A program made the position numbers and the translations under genes. The notes beneath the pieces are model-generated. The model saw nothing but the letters and a program-made list of their open reading frames with translations, had not been told where the DNA came from and did no database searches. 39,295 bases of DNA from Amnibacterium sp. GTDB taxonomy: Bacteria; Actinomycetota; Actinomycetes; Actinomycetales; Microbacteriaceae. The stretch lies in NCBI RefSeq assembly GCF_025463795.1, contig NZ_JAODBE010000044.1, positions 1-39,295 of the forward strand, in the 5' to 3' direction. Below are positions 1 through 9,622 of this stretch, piece by piece; the first letter of the stretch is position 1; every line of letters starts with the position of its first letter.

Positions 1-1
1 C

Positions 2-892
2 GCCGGCGGGGGCGGTCTGCTGGCGCAGATCTGGGAGCAGATCGGCACCGGCCTCCTGCTCGGGCTGCTGCTCGCGCTCGCCTCGATCGGCCTGTCCCTG
101 ATCTACGGCACCACCGGGCTCAGCAACTTCGCCCACGCGGAGCAGGTCACGCTCGGCGGCCTGCTGGCCTACGAGTTCGCGACCGTGCTGAACTGGCCGT
201 TCCTGCTCGCCTGCGTCGTGACGGTGCTCATCTGCGCCGCGACCGGCTACGTGCAGGACCGGCTGATCTGGGGCCCGCTGCGACGCCGGGGCCTCGGCCT
301 CACGCAGCTCATGGTCGTCACCATCGGCCTGTCGCTGGCGCTCGAGTACCTGTACCAGTTCACCGTCGGCGCCGACGTGTACCAGGTCACGAACCAGATC
401 CAGCTGAACACCGGCCCGCTCGGCATCACACCGAACGCGTACCTTTCCATGGGCATCGCGATCGTCGTGCTCGTCGCGGTCGGCCTCGCCCTGCAGCGCA
501 CCCGCGTGGGCCGGGCGACGCGGGCCGTGTCGGACAACCGCGCGCTGGCCGCGGCATCCGGCATCGACGTCGACCGCATCATCCGGCTCGTCTGGACCGT
601 CTCGATGGGCCTCGCGGGTCTCTCCGGCATCCTCTACGCGCTGGTCTACGGCGGCGTCTCCTGGGCGACGGGTCAGGCGCTGCTGCTGCTCATCTTCTCC
701 GCGGTGACGTTGGGCGGTCTGGGCACGGCCTTCGGCGCGCTCGTCGGATCGCTCGTGATCGGGCTCGTCGTGCAGCTGTCGAGCATCGTGCTCTCGAGCG
801 ACCTGCGGTACGCGAGCGCGCTGCTCATCCTCATCCTGGTGCTGGTCTTCCGACCCCAGGGCATCCTCGGCCGCCGCGAACGCGTGGGCTGA
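2..892 (+). CDS. livH: LivH-type branched-chain amino-acid ABC permease (5' partial)
   Basis: The frame is open from the left edge, so the true start lies outside the window. This is an integral membrane permease of the LivH family, which with LivM forms the channel of a branched-chain amino-acid importer. The visible N-terminal part contains the typical LivH segment LALASIGLSLIYGTTGLSNF followed by AHAEQVTLGG. The C-terminus ends in the family-typical FRPQGILGRR. The first ATG-like codons inside (GTG near 185) are not the start, because the conserved region begins upstream of them. livM follows after 16 bp, and livG and livF overlap in turn, so the four genes form one operon. The substrate-binding protein gene is not in view and may lie upstream. 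Substrate specificity cannot be read from the sequence. Confidence 0.93.
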   Translation, partial: AGGGGLLAQIWEQIGTGLLLGLLLALASIGLSLIYGTTGLSNFAHAEQVTLGGLLAYEFATVLNWPFLLACVVTVLICAATGYVQDRLIWGPLRRRGLGLTQLMVVTIGLSLALEYLYQFTVGADVYQVTNQIQLNTGPLGITPNAYLSMGIAIVVLVAVGLALQRTRVGRATRAVSDNRALAAASGIDVDRIIRLVWTVSMGLAGLSGILYALVYGGVSWATGQALLLLIFSAVTLGGLGTAFGALVGSLVIGLVVQLSSIVLSSDLRYASALLILILVLVFRPQGILGRRERVG

Positions 893-908
893 CCGGAAAG
901 GACGGACG

Positions 909-1898
909 ATGGACTTCCTGAACCAGCTCTTCGTCGACTTCGGGCAGCAGATCCTGTCGTCGGTGACGGCGGCGTTCGCGATCGCGGCGATCGGCCTGAA
1001 CATCCACTTCGGCTTCACCGGCCTGCTGAACATCGGCCAGGCCGGGTTCATGCTGCTCGGCGCATACGGATTCGCCATCACGGTGGAGGCCGGGGGCGGC
1101 TTCTGGGTCGGCATCCTCGTCGCGCTCGTCGTCGCCGTGCTCTTCGCCCTGCTGCTCGGCATCCCGACCCTGAAGCTGCGAGGCGACTACCTCGCGATCG
1201 TGACCGTCGCCGCTGCGGAGATCGTGCGCATCGTCGGCGGCAACCAGGGCCTCGCGCCGATCACGGGCGGTGCCGCCGGCATCCTCGGCAGCGTGTACCA
1301 GCCGTCGTTCACGGCGCTGTCGCCGTTCCCGCAGAACGGCAGCTTCCAGGTCGGGCCCTACAACTACCCGCTCACCCAGGGCGACAGCTGGTTCCTCCGC
1401 ATCGTCTGCTGGGTGGTGCTGATCCTCGTCTGCATCCTCGTGCTGCTGCTCACCCGCAGCCCCTGGGGTCGGGCGCTCCGCGGCATCCGTGAGGACGAGG
1501 ACGCCGTGCGCAGCCTCGGCAAGAACGTCTACGCGTACAAGATCCAGGCCCTCGTGCTCGGCGGGGTGCTCGGCGCGATCGGCGGCGTGCTCTACGTGAT
1601 GTCGGCGTCGGTGCAGCCCGACTCCCTCGGCCGCACGACGACGTTCCTGCTGTACACCTGCCTGCTGCTCGGCGGTGCCGCCACAGTTCTCGGGCCGGTG
1701 CTCGGCTCGTTCCTGTACTTCATGGTGATCATCGGGCTGAACGACTTCGTGAGCGCCTTCGTGCCGTCCTCGATCATGAACGAGCAGCAGATCCCGCAGT
1801 TCGGGTGGATCGTGGTCGGGGTGGGGCTGATGCTGCTCGTGATCTTCCGGCCGCAGGGCATCCTGGGCAACAAGAAGGAGCTGACCTTCGGTGACTGA
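909..1898 (+). CDS. livM: LivM-type branched-chain amino-acid ABC permease
   Basis: This is the second membrane subunit of the importer, 329 aa and almost entirely hydrophobic, with about nine membrane segments. The LivM signature region GLNIHFGFTGLLNIGQAGFM lies near residues 30-50. The C-terminus FRPQGILGNKKE matches the end of its partner LivH, as is usual for this pair. The ATG at 909 is preceded by a GGAAAGGACGG ribosome-binding site, which fixes the start. The stop codon lies inside the GTGACTGA that also starts livG, an 8-bp overlap pointing to translational coupling. Length is normal for the family and nothing is missing. Confidence 0.94.
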   Translation: MDFLNQLFVDFGQQILSSVTAAFAIAAIGLNIHFGFTGLLNIGQAGFMLLGAYGFAITVEAGGGFWVGILVALVVAVLFALLLGIPTLKLRGDYLAIVTVAAAEIVRIVGGNQGLAPITGGAAGILGSVYQPSFTALSPFPQNGSFQVGPYNYPLTQGDSWFLRIVCWVVLILVCILVLLLTRSPWGRALRGIREDEDAVRSLGKNVYAYKIQALVLGGVLGAIGGVLYVMSASVQPDSLGRTTTFLLYTCLLLGGAATVLGPVLGSFLYFMVIIGLNDFVSAFVPSSIMNEQQIPQFGWIVVGVGLMLLVIFRPQGILGNKKELTFGD

Positions 1899-2916
1899 AC
1901 CCGCCCCGGCTGTCGCAGCCGACGACTACGACTACGACCGGAAGCGGCTTCGCGCCAAGCTGGCGACGGTGTCGCAGGAGCCGGGCAGCGCCAAGCCCCA
2001 GCCGATCCTGTCCGTCGACCACATCGTTCGGCGGTTCGGCGGCGTGACCGCCTGCGACGTGGACCACCTCGAGGTGCAGCGCGGCGCCATCACGGCGCTC
2101 ATCGGACCGAACGGGGCCGGCAAGACCACCTTCTTCAACCTCATCACCGGGTTCGACCGGCCCAGCTCGGCGAAGCCGCGATTCGCGTCGAGCGGTGGCG
2201 AGCACGCGGAGTGGCGGTTCCAGGACAGGACGCTCACCGCTACCAGCGCGTTCCGTGTCGCGCGGGCCGGCATGGTGCGGACCTTCCAGCTCACCAAGGC
2301 GCTGTCGCGCATGACGGTGATGGACAACATGCTGCTGGGCGCCCAGGACCAGCCGGGGGAGCGGTTCCTCTCCGCGCTCGTCCGCCCCACCTGGACGAAG
2401 CGCGAGCAGGAGATCCGCGGCAAGGCGGAGGAGATCCTGTCCCGCTTCACTCTCGACGAGAAGAAGGACGACTACGCGGGAAGCCTCTCCGGCGGCCAGC
2501 GCAAGCTGCTGGAGATGGCGCGGGCGCTGATGAGCGACCCGGCGATGATCATGCTGGACGAGCCGATGGCCGGCGTGAACCCGGCCCTGACGCAGTCACT
2601 GCTCGGCCACATCGAGTCGCTGCGCGACAACGGCACGACGGTGCTGTTCGTCGAGCACGACATGCACATGGTGCGGCACATCTCCGACTGGGTCGTCGTG
2701 ATGGCGGAGGGACGCATCGTCGCGGAGGGGCCGCCCACGACGGTGATGCGGCACCAGGCCGTCGTCGACGCCTATCTCGGGTCGCACCACGACCAGGATC
2801 TCGGCGACGACGCCGTGCTCGAGGAGGACTTCGGCGCGGCCGTCGCGGCTGAGGAGGCCGAGCGGGCGGAGGAGCCCGAGGCGACGGACGCCGCACCGAC
2901 GGAGGGGGTCCGCTGA
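1891..2916 (+). CDS. livG: LivG-type branched-chain amino-acid ABC ATPase
   Basis: ATP-binding subunit, 341 aa. The Walker A motif GPNGAGKTT is at about residues 72-80. The signature SLSGGQRK and Walker B IMLDEP follow, with the LivG-typical MAGVNP and the switch histidine in FVEHDMHMV. It starts with GTG at 1891, overlapping livM by 8 bp. It is longer than the usual 250-260 aa LivG: there is a charged N-terminal extension of about 36 residues (DDYDYDRKR) and an acidic Ala/Glu-rich tail of about 40 residues after the conserved AYLG. The tail looks disordered and its role is unknown. livF starts in the overlapping TGATG, so the two ATPases are coupled and probably form the heterodimeric motor. 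Confidence 0.94.
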   Translation: MTEPAPAVAADDYDYDRKRLRAKLATVSQEPGSAKPQPILSVDHIVRRFGGVTACDVDHLEVQRGAITALIGPNGAGKTTFFNLITGFDRPSSAKPRFASSGGEHAEWRFQDRTLTATSAFRVARAGMVRTFQLTKALSRMTVMDNMLLGAQDQPGERFLSALVRPTWTKREQEIRGKAEEILSRFTLDEKKDDYAGSLSGGQRKLLEMARALMSDPAMIMLDEPMAGVNPALTQSLLGHIESLRDNGTTVLFVEHDMHMVRHISDWVVVMAEGRIVAEGPPTTVMRHQAVVDAYLGSHHDQDLGDDAVLEEDFGAAVAAEEAERAEEPEATDAAPTEGVR

Positions 2917-3692
2917 TGGTGGTCTACACGGGATCGGCCGCGCCGGTCGTCGACGCCCAGCACCTCACCGCGGGCTACCTGCCGGGCATCAACATCCTGA
3001 ACGACTGCAGCCTCACCGCCTACCCGGGCGAGCTGATCGGCATCATCGGCCCGAACGGCGCGGGCAAGTCGACGCTGCTGAAGGCGCTGTTCGGGCTCGT
3101 GCCGGTGCGCCGGGGCACCGTGCTGCTGAACGGCGAGGACATCACGAACAGCAAGGCGAACAAGCTCGTGCAGGCCGGCGTCGGGTTCGTGCCGCAGACG
3201 AACAACGTGTTCCCGTCGCTCACCATCGAGGAGAACCTGCAGATGGGGCTCTTCCTGCGGCCGAGGAAGCTGAGCGAGCGGCTCGAGGCGATCTACGACC
3301 TCTTCCCGGTGCTCGCCCAGCGGCGGACCCAGCGTGCGGGGGGCCTGTCGGGCGGCGAGCGGCAGTCGGTCGCCATGGCGCGGGCGCTCATGATGGAGCC
3401 GGCGGTGCTGCTGCTCGACGAGCCCTCCGCCGGGCTGTCGCCCGTACGGCAGGACGAGACGTTCATCCGCACCCGCAAGATCAACCGCACCGGGGTGACC
3501 GTGATCATGGTCGAGCAGAACGCGCGACGGTGCCTGCAGATCTGCGACCGCGGCTACGTGCTCGACCAGGGCCGCAACTCGTACACGGGCACCGGCCACG
3601 AGCTCGCGGACGACCCGAAGGTGATCGAGCTGTACCTCGGCACCCTCGCGGAGGACGTCGAGGAGCTCGTCGAGGAGGATCTGCCCGCCTGA
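2916..3692 (+). CDS. livF: LivF-type branched-chain amino-acid ABC ATPase
   Basis: Second ATPase of the importer, 258 aa. Walker A GPNGAGKST lies at about residues 46-54. The signature is GLSGGERQ and Walker B is LLLDEPSAGLSP. The D-loop and switch region include VTVIMVEQNA, where the usual switch His is Gln, as is normal for LivF. ATG 2916 overlaps the livG stop. This is the last gene of the operon: the following 94 bp hold palindromes and a new ribosome-binding site for the APC permease. The segment just after the D-loop (RQDETFIRTRKINRT) is somewhat divergent from common LivF sequences, but the core motifs are intact. Confidence 0.94.
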   Translation: MVVYTGSAAPVVDAQHLTAGYLPGINILNDCSLTAYPGELIGIIGPNGAGKSTLLKALFGLVPVRRGTVLLNGEDITNSKANKLVQAGVGFVPQTNNVFPSLTIEENLQMGLFLRPRKLSERLEAIYDLFPVLAQRRTQRAGGLSGGERQSVAMARALMMEPAVLLLDEPSAGLSPVRQDETFIRTRKINRTGVTVIMVEQNARRCLQICDRGYVLDQGRNSYTGTGHELADDPKVIELYLGTLAEDVEELVEEDLPA

Positions 3693-3719
3693 CCGGGGTC
3701 GGGGGCGACGCGCCGGTAT

Positions 3720-3734
3720 CCGCTTGACAAGCGG
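3720..3734. promoter_or_regulatory. Inverted repeat CCGCTT-GAC-AAGCGG containing TTGACA
   Basis: A perfect 6-bp inverted repeat with a 3-nt centre lies between livF and the APC permease gene. It encloses a perfect TTGACA hexamer at 3724-3729, which could be a -35 element. No convincing TANNNT -10 is found 16-19 bp downstream. It could instead be a small terminator hairpin for livF or an operator half. The palindrome is seen directly; its function is inferred. Confidence 0.4.
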
Positions 3735-3745
3735 CCCGACTCCGC

Positions 3746-3769
3746 TGGACGTTGGTCGACGATCGTCCA
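3746..3769. promoter_or_regulatory. 24-bp imperfect palindrome upstream of APC permease (operator candidate)
   Basis: The half-sites are TGGACGTTGGTC and GACGATCGTCCA, and 10 of 12 positions pair around a central GTCGAC. The palindrome ends just before the ribosome-binding site AGAAGGGTGG, 17 nt before the ATG at 3787. Size and position fit a repressor operator for the permease gene. No regulator gene lies next to it, so the cognate factor is unknown. Confidence 0.45.
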
Positions 3770-3786
3770 GAGAAGGGTGGACTCCA

Positions 3787-5433
3787 ATGACCGCAACTCG
3801 CAGCACCGCGGTCCCGGACACGGGACTCAAGCGGAACATCGGGTTCATCGGGCTGATGTGGGCCTCCGCCGGCTCCATCATCGGGTCCGGGTGGCTCTAC
3901 GGCGCGGACAAGGGCATCATCCAGGCCGGTCCTGCGGCGATCTTCTCCTGGATCATCGGCGGCGGCGCGATCCTCGTACTGGCACTCGTGCACGCCGAGC
4001 TCGGGGGCATGTACCCGATCGCGGGCGGCACGGCCCGTTTCCCGCACCTGGCCTTCGGCGGCGTCGCCGGTGCCTCGTTCGGCTGGTTCTCGTGGTTGCA
4101 GGCCGTCACGGTCTCGCCGATCGAGGTGAGCGCGATGATCGGCTACCTGTCGAGCTACGTGCCGTTCGCGAAGGGGTGGCTGGATGCGAAGAGCGGCGTG
4201 CTGACCGGACCGGGCCTCGTCGCCGCGGTCGTGATCATGCTCGTGTTCGTCGCGATCAACTTCCTGTCCATCCGAGCGCTCGCGAACACGAACAGCGCCG
4301 CCACGTGGTGGAAGATCGGCGTGCCGGTGTTCGCGATCCTCGTGCTCGCGCTCTTCAGCTTCCACGGCAGCAACTTCGGCGGCGGCGACGGGTTCGCGCC
4401 GCAGGGACTGAAGGGCGTCCTCGCGGCCATGCCGAACGCGGGCATCATCTTCGCGCTGCTCGGCTTCGAGCAGGCGGACCAGCTCGCGGGAGAGAGCTCG
4501 AACCCGCGCCGCGACATCCCGCGGGCTGTCATCGGCTCCGTCATCATCGGCCTCGTGATCTACCTGGCCCTTCAGGTCGTCTTCATCGCCGCGATCCCGC
4601 TCGACAAGATGTCGGGCAGCTGGGTGCACATCGGCACGCAGTTCCTGACGGGGCCGTTCGCGCTCGTCGCCACCGCGGCGGGGCTCGGATGGCTCGCCGC
4701 GATCCTCTACATCGACGCGGTCATCTCGCCGGGGGGCACCGGCCTCATCTACTTCACGGCGACGTCGCGGGTCTCGTACGGGCTCAGCAAGAACGGCTAC
4801 TTCCCCCGCCTCTTCGAAGCCACGACGAAGCGCGGCGTGCCCTGGTTCGGGCTGATCGTCGCGTGGGTGTTCGGCTGCATCTGCTTCCTGCCGTTCCCGA
4901 GCTGGCAGTCGCTCGTCGGCCTGATCACGAGCGCATCCGTGCTGATGTACGCAGGCGCGCCGCTCGCCTTCGGCGCCTTCCGCAAGCGCCTGCCCGACGT
5001 CGAGCGGCCCTACCGCCTGCCGGGCGGCGCGGTCCTCGCGCCTGTCGCGTTCATCGTCGCGAACCTGATCATCCTGTGGACGGGATGGACGACCGACTGG
5101 CAGCTCGGCGTCGCGATCATCATCGGCTACGTCGTCATCGTGCTGAACCGCGTGCTCAAGCTGAACTCGACGCCCATCCACCTCGACTGGAAGGCTGCGC
5201 AGTGGCTGCCGGTCTACCTGATCGGGCTCGGCCTCATCGTCCTGTTCAGTGACTGGGGCCCGCTGCCGCACCCGCCGATCACGTTCGGCTGGGACATCCT
5301 CGTCGTCGCCGTCTTCAGCCTGATCATCTACTACTGGGCGATCAACGTGGCGGTCTCGCGCGAGGAGATCGAGGCGATCACCGAGGAGACGGCGGTGCGG
5401 ATGGAGGAGGACGGGCTCCTCAGCGAGGCCTGA
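3787..5433 (+). CDS. APC superfamily amino-acid permease
   Basis: Membrane transporter of 548 aa in the amino acid-polyamine-organocation superfamily, a proton- or gradient-coupled amino-acid carrier in the cytoplasmic membrane. The helix-1 motif [14 protein letters not shown] near residues 20-35 is the unwound substrate-binding helix typical of APC proteins. About 12-14 hydrophobic segments follow. The region [20 protein letters not shown] matches the conserved loop after helix 6. The chosen start is ATG 3787, preceded by AGAAGGGTGG. An in-frame upstream TTG at 3724 is rejected because it lies inside a palindrome. The general type resembles aspartate/glutamate carriers of the YveA kind, but the substrate is not certain. 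It follows the liv operon with its own control region. Confidence 0.88.
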   Translation: MTATRSTAVPDTGLKRNIGFIGLMWASAGSIIGSGWLYGADKGIIQAGPAAIFSWIIGGGAILVLALVHAELGGMYPIAGGTARFPHLAFGGVAGASFGWFSWLQAVTVSPIEVSAMIGYLSSYVPFAKGWLDAKSGVLTGPGLVAAVVIMLVFVAINFLSIRALANTNSAATWWKIGVPVFAILVLALFSFHGSNFGGGDGFAPQGLKGVLAAMPNAGIIFALLGFEQADQLAGESSNPRRDIPRAVIGSVIIGLVIYLALQVVFIAAIPLDKMSGSWVHIGTQFLTGPFALVATAAGLGWLAAILYIDAVISPGGTGLIYFTATSRVSYGLSKNGYFPRLFEATTKRGVPWFGLIVAWVFGCICFLPFPSWQSLVGLITSASVLMYAGAPLAFGAFRKRLPDVERPYRLPGGAVLAPVAFIVANLIILWTGWTTDWQLGVAIIIGYVVIVLNRVLKLNSTPIHLDWKAAQWLPVYLIGLGLIVLFSDWGPLPHPPITFGWDILVVAVFSLIIYYWAINVAVSREEIEAITEETAVRMEEDGLLSEA

Positions 5434-5557
5434 GCACGGCCGATCCGCTCGCGCGCCCGGCGACGCGGCCGTGTCCTCCGGCGCTCCTCCGGTCGAGCCG
5501 GCCCGGGGACGTCACGACGCGGCCGGGACCCGTCGGCGGGTCGTCGCTCGGGCCGAC

Positions 5558-7125
<1,568 letters not shown>

Positions 7126-7143
7126 GCCGCACCTCCCCGTCCT

Positions 7144-7162
7144 CGTCGCCCGCCCGGCGACG
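7144..7162 (+). terminator. Hairpin after guaB
   Basis: Stem CGTCGCC/GGCGACG with a 5-nt loop, 18 bp past the guaB stop. There is no U-tract, which is common for actinobacterial terminators. A second hairpin, CGGGCGTC-CGAT-GACGCCCG, follows at 7180-7199 inside the inverted-repeat element. Confidence 0.5.
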
Positions 7163-7198
7163 GGCCGTTTCGGGCAGAACGGGCGTCCGATGACGCCC
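7153..7198 (+). repeat. 46-bp inverted repeat, left copy
   Basis: This 46-bp block matches the reverse complement of 8279-8324 at 39 of 46 positions. Identical parts are CCCGGCGACGGG, TTCGGGC and the 19-mer CGGGCGTCCGATGACGCCC. The two 4-nt spacers differ. Weaker similarity continues inward (CACGC, CCGAA). The 19-mer itself folds into a hairpin. The pair encloses the winged-helix/nuclease-like gene. It may be a mobile-cassette end, a REP-like element, or paired bidirectional terminators. Confidence 0.7.
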
Positions 7199-7223
7199 GC
7201 ACGCGTCCGAAGTGGCCCATCGG

Positions 7224-8153
7224 TCACGCCGAGCGCGGCAGGCCGGCATCGAGCAGGATCGGCCCGAGCCGCTCAGGGATGAGGTCGGGCCAGAGCCACC
7301 TGACGACCCGGGGGCCGGTCGCCCGGAGGCGGTCCTCGCGGCGCTTCTCGTCCGTCACGACCTGCGCCGGCGTGCGCCCGCGCAGCAGCGCGTCGGACCG
7401 GTACTTCGCGAGGCCGTCGAATTCCCCGATCAGCAGCCATCTCCGCCAGTAGAAGTCGGTCAGGCCGATGAGGCCCGTCCGATCGCTGAACCGCGTCTGC
7501 AGCTCGGGTGCAGGGAACCCCATCTCCCGGAAGAGGGCCCTGCTGACCGATTCGCCCGGGGAGCCCGAGCGGGCGTCGCCGAACGCGATCGCCGCGACTG
7601 CCCGCTTGAGCGCCCCCGCCCAGTGGATCGTCATGGCGAGCCGGCTCATCCCCTCGCGATCGATGCCCCGTGCGAGCGCCCAGTCGACCGCGACGACGCC
7701 TTCGCGGAAGGGGAGGGAGGCGGCGAGGTCGACGACCGTGCGTAGCACCGACGTCACTCGCATCCCCTCCAGATCCACCACCTCGATCTCCAGGTCCCGT
7801 GAGGCACGACGATGGAAGCCGCCCTCCCGGCGCGTTCCGTTCGTCGGCGAGCAGAGGACCTCCACGTCGACGGGTGCAGGGCCGACCATCGGCACGCCCC
7901 AGAGGGCGGCGGCGCTGCCGTGACTGACGGTCAAGGCGGGCGCCGCGTCGACGGCGGCGGCCACCGTGAGCCTGTGGCGCTCGATCGGCTGCAGGTTGTG
8001 CCAGCGCGAGGCCGCGACGAACACCCCTCGCCGGACTCGCACCAGCTCGCCGCGCTCGACCGCCCGACGGAAGGTGCGGTCGTGGGAGGTGGACCGGTTC
8101 CCCGCGCCCACGCGCACGAGCTCGAACCGCCCTGGAATGGGGGTGGATGTCAT
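7224..8153 (-). CDS. AbiEi-like winged-helix protein with PD-(D/E)XK/DUF559-like C-terminus
   Basis: A 309-aa protein. Residues 26-48 (RTFRRAVERGELVRVRRGVF) resemble the winged-helix module of AbiEi-type antitoxins. Residues 75-100 (SHGSAAALWGVP) are also typical of these actinobacterial proteins. The C-terminal part has the spacing E201, D233, E244-x-D-G, K250 (GEFDGLAKY), which fits a Vsr/DUF559-type PD-(D/E)XK nuclease fold. Function is inferred: a DNA-binding protein, possibly a nuclease or a defence-related regulator. No partner toxin gene is adjacent. There is no Shine-Dalgarno before ATG 8153; an in-frame ATG at 8165 would add four residues. The gene opposes both neighbours and is bracketed by 46-bp inverted repeats, suggesting acquisition as a cassette. 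Confidence 0.75.
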   Translation of the reverse strand: MTSTPIPGRFELVRVGAGNRSTSHDRTFRRAVERGELVRVRRGVFVAASRWHNLQPIERHRLTVAAAVDAAPALTVSHGSAAALWGVPMVGPAPVDVEVLCSPTNGTRREGGFHRRASRDLEIEVVDLEGMRVTSVLRTVVDLAASLPFREGVVAVDWALARGIDREGMSRLAMTIHWAGALKRAVAAIAFGDARSGSPGESVSRALFREMGFPAPELQTRFSDRTGLIGLTDFYWRRWLLIGEFDGLAKYRSDALLRGRTPAQVVTDEKRREDRLRATGPRVVRWLWPDLIPERLGPILLDAGLPRSA

Positions 8154-8278
8154 GGCCGACACCATGGCGAGATGCGGGGACGGTGTGGAGTCGGCGTGAG
8201 GGGACGGTGGACAACCGGGAGCGGGCACGGGCTGTGGAGGAGTGGACGTCGCGCCGGCGGGCGGATTCGGGCGTGGAT

Positions 8279-8324
8279 GGGCGTCATCGGACGCCCGGAA
8301 CGCCCGAAGTGACCCGTCGCCGGG
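8279..8324 (-). repeat. 46-bp inverted repeat, right copy
   Basis: Reverse-complement partner of 7153-7198 with 39 of 46 identities. It contains the hairpin GGGCGTC-ATCG-GACGCCC. It lies about 125 bp upstream of the nuclease-like gene start and about 60 bp before the lacI promoter. No target-site duplication is evident at the outer edges. The stretch 8166-8278 between gene and repeat holds no gene that I can support. Confidence 0.7.
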
Positions 8325-8372
8325 ACCGGTGGGCAGACGGGGCCCGCGGCGGGGCGGGCGTCGCGGGCCGGC

Positions 8373-8396
8373 GGTCGCGGCGATAGCATCGCGACC
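8373..8396 (+). promoter_or_regulatory. lacI promoter: -10 TAGCAT inside an inverted repeat
   Basis: The arms GGTCGCG (8373-8379) and CGCGACC (8390-8396) pair perfectly around 10 nt that contain the -10 hexamer TAGCAT (8384-8389). A smaller nested repeat, GCGAT-AGC-ATCGC, is also present. The predicted start near 8396 leaves a leader of about 37 nt. Position suggests an operator for autoregulation or for another repressor. Confidence 0.5.
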
Positions 8397-8432
8397 GGCG
8401 GCGGCCCGAGCGCGCCGGGATGCGAGGCGGCA

Positions 8433-9518
8433 TTGGACGAGCGGGATCGCCGGGGCCGTGCGCCCTCGATCCGCGATGTCGCCGAGGCGGCCGGGGTGTC
8501 GTACCAAACGGTCTCGAGGGTGCTGAACGACCACCCGAAGGTGCACCCCGACACCGCGGCCCGCGTGCAGGCCGCGATCGTCGAGCTCGGGTACCGGCCG
8601 AACCGCGCTGCGCGGGCGCTCGTCACGAAGCGCACCCGCACCCTCGGCGTGCTCATCACGGCCCGCCCGCTCTACGGTCCGTTCAGCTCGTTCCTCGCGA
8701 TCGAGCAGGCCGCGCGCGAACGGGGGTACGCGGTGACCGCCACCCCGAACGCGTCGGACGAGGTCGCCGACATCGCGCGGGCCATCGACTCGCTGCTCAT
8801 GCACGGCGTCGAGGGGATCGTCGCGATCGCACCGCAGGACCGGGCCCGCGACGCGATCCACAAGATCGGCGCCCGCGTGCCCGTGCTCACCCTGCAGGGC
8901 GCGCCGGACGAGGTCGACGGCTTCCCGATCGACCAGCGCGGCGGCGCTCGGCTCGCCACCCGTCACCTCGTCGAGCTCGGCCACCGGCGCATCCTGCACA
9001 TCCCGGGTCCGCCCGGCTGGGCGGAGGCCGAGGAGCGGCGCCGCGGCTACCTCGAGGAGATGGCGGCGCACAACCTGGTGCCGCTGCTCGCCGAGCCGGG
9101 GGACTGGACCCCAGAGGCCGGCTACGTGAGCGGCCGCAGCGCCTTCCGCCGGTGGGACGTCACCGCCGTGTTCACCGCGAACGACGAGATGGCGGTGGGG
9201 CTGCTCGCCGCGGCGGTCGAGGCCGGGCTCCGCGTGCCCGACGACCTCAGCGTCGTCGGCTTCGACGACATCCCCTCCGCGCGCTACCTCGCCCCGCCGC
9301 TCACGACCATCGAGCAGGACTTCTGGGAGATCGGGCGCCGCGCCATCGACGCGCTCATCGACGAGATCGAGCACGGCGTGGCGCTGCCCCGGACGCCGCC
9401 CCTGCCCTGGCGGCTCGTCGTGCGCTCGAGCACGGCCGAGGTCACGAATCGAGTGCGGCTCGCCGCAGGCGTTGACGCGGACGGGGCCGTCCGTCGTAGT
9501 ATTCGACCGCCGGTGTGA
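8433..9518 (+). CDS. LacI family transcriptional regulator of the galactoside operon
   Basis: A 361-aa sugar-responsive repressor. The N-terminal helix-turn-helix IRDVAEAAGVSYQTVSRVLN lies at residues 12-31 and is followed by the hinge helix region (RPNRAARALVTKRT). The rest is the periplasmic-binding-like effector domain with TAVFTANDEMAVGLL and VVGFDDIPSARYL. The start is TTG 8433, the first in-frame start ahead of the DNA-binding domain, preceded by GCGAGGCGG. It is the first gene of the galactoside cluster in the same direction. An operator-like palindrome for the downstream genes overlaps its stop codon. The inducer is probably a galactoside or a product of it, inferred from context. Confidence 0.9.
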   Translation: MDERDRRGRAPSIRDVAEAAGVSYQTVSRVLNDHPKVHPDTAARVQAAIVELGYRPNRAARALVTKRTRTLGVLITARPLYGPFSSFLAIEQAARERGYAVTATPNASDEVADIARAIDSLLMHGVEGIVAIAPQDRARDAIHKIGARVPVLTLQGAPDEVDGFPIDQRGGARLATRHLVELGHRRILHIPGPPGWAEAEERRRGYLEEMAAHNLVPLLAEPGDWTPEAGYVSGRSAFRRWDVTAVFTANDEMAVGLLAAAVEAGLRVPDDLSVVGFDDIPSARYLAPPLTTIEQDFWEIGRRAIDALIDEIEHGVALPRTPPLPWRLVVRSSTAEVTNRVRLAAGVDADGAVRRSIRPPV

Positions 9519-9530
9519 ACGTTTCGCACC
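9472..9530 (+). promoter_or_regulatory. Promoter and LacI-type operator of the galactoside transport operon
   Basis: Within the 3' end of lacI there is TTGACG (9472-9477) and, 19 bp later, TAGTAT (9497-9502). Between them is the perfect repeat CGGACGG-GG-CCGTCCG (9478-9493). Directly after the -10, at 9512-9530, is a 19-bp palindrome with arms GGTGTGAA and TTCGCACC (7 of 8 pairs) around CGT. It resembles actinobacterial LacI-family sites of the TGTGAACGTTCACA type and covers about +3 to +21. The 5' leader of about 110 nt also holds the perfect palindrome GCGGTCCGGACCGC (9575-9588). Confidence 0.6.
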
Positions 9531-9622
9531 CGCAGGCGTCCGCAGAGGTGATCCCGCCGCTCCCAGCGAAGGAAGCGGTCCGGACCGCGCGGCGACAGAG
9601 CGATACACACGAAGGAGTGGGC

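Noticed and set aside
3724-3786. Upstream TTG start for the APC permease
   Set aside because: The TTG is part of TTGACA within a palindrome, the added residues are not conserved-looking, and ATG 3787 has a proper ribosome-binding site.
3505-5271. Long minus-strand open frame opposite the APC permease
   Set aside because: It is rich in Arg, Asp and Glu with no domain or ribosome-binding site, the typical mirror of a high-GC gene. The plus-strand permease explains the region.
8166-8278. Small gene or origin-like sites between the nuclease-like gene and the right inverted repeat
   Set aside because: Only short GGGGACGGTG-like repeats and no consistent DnaA boxes or coding signal were seen.
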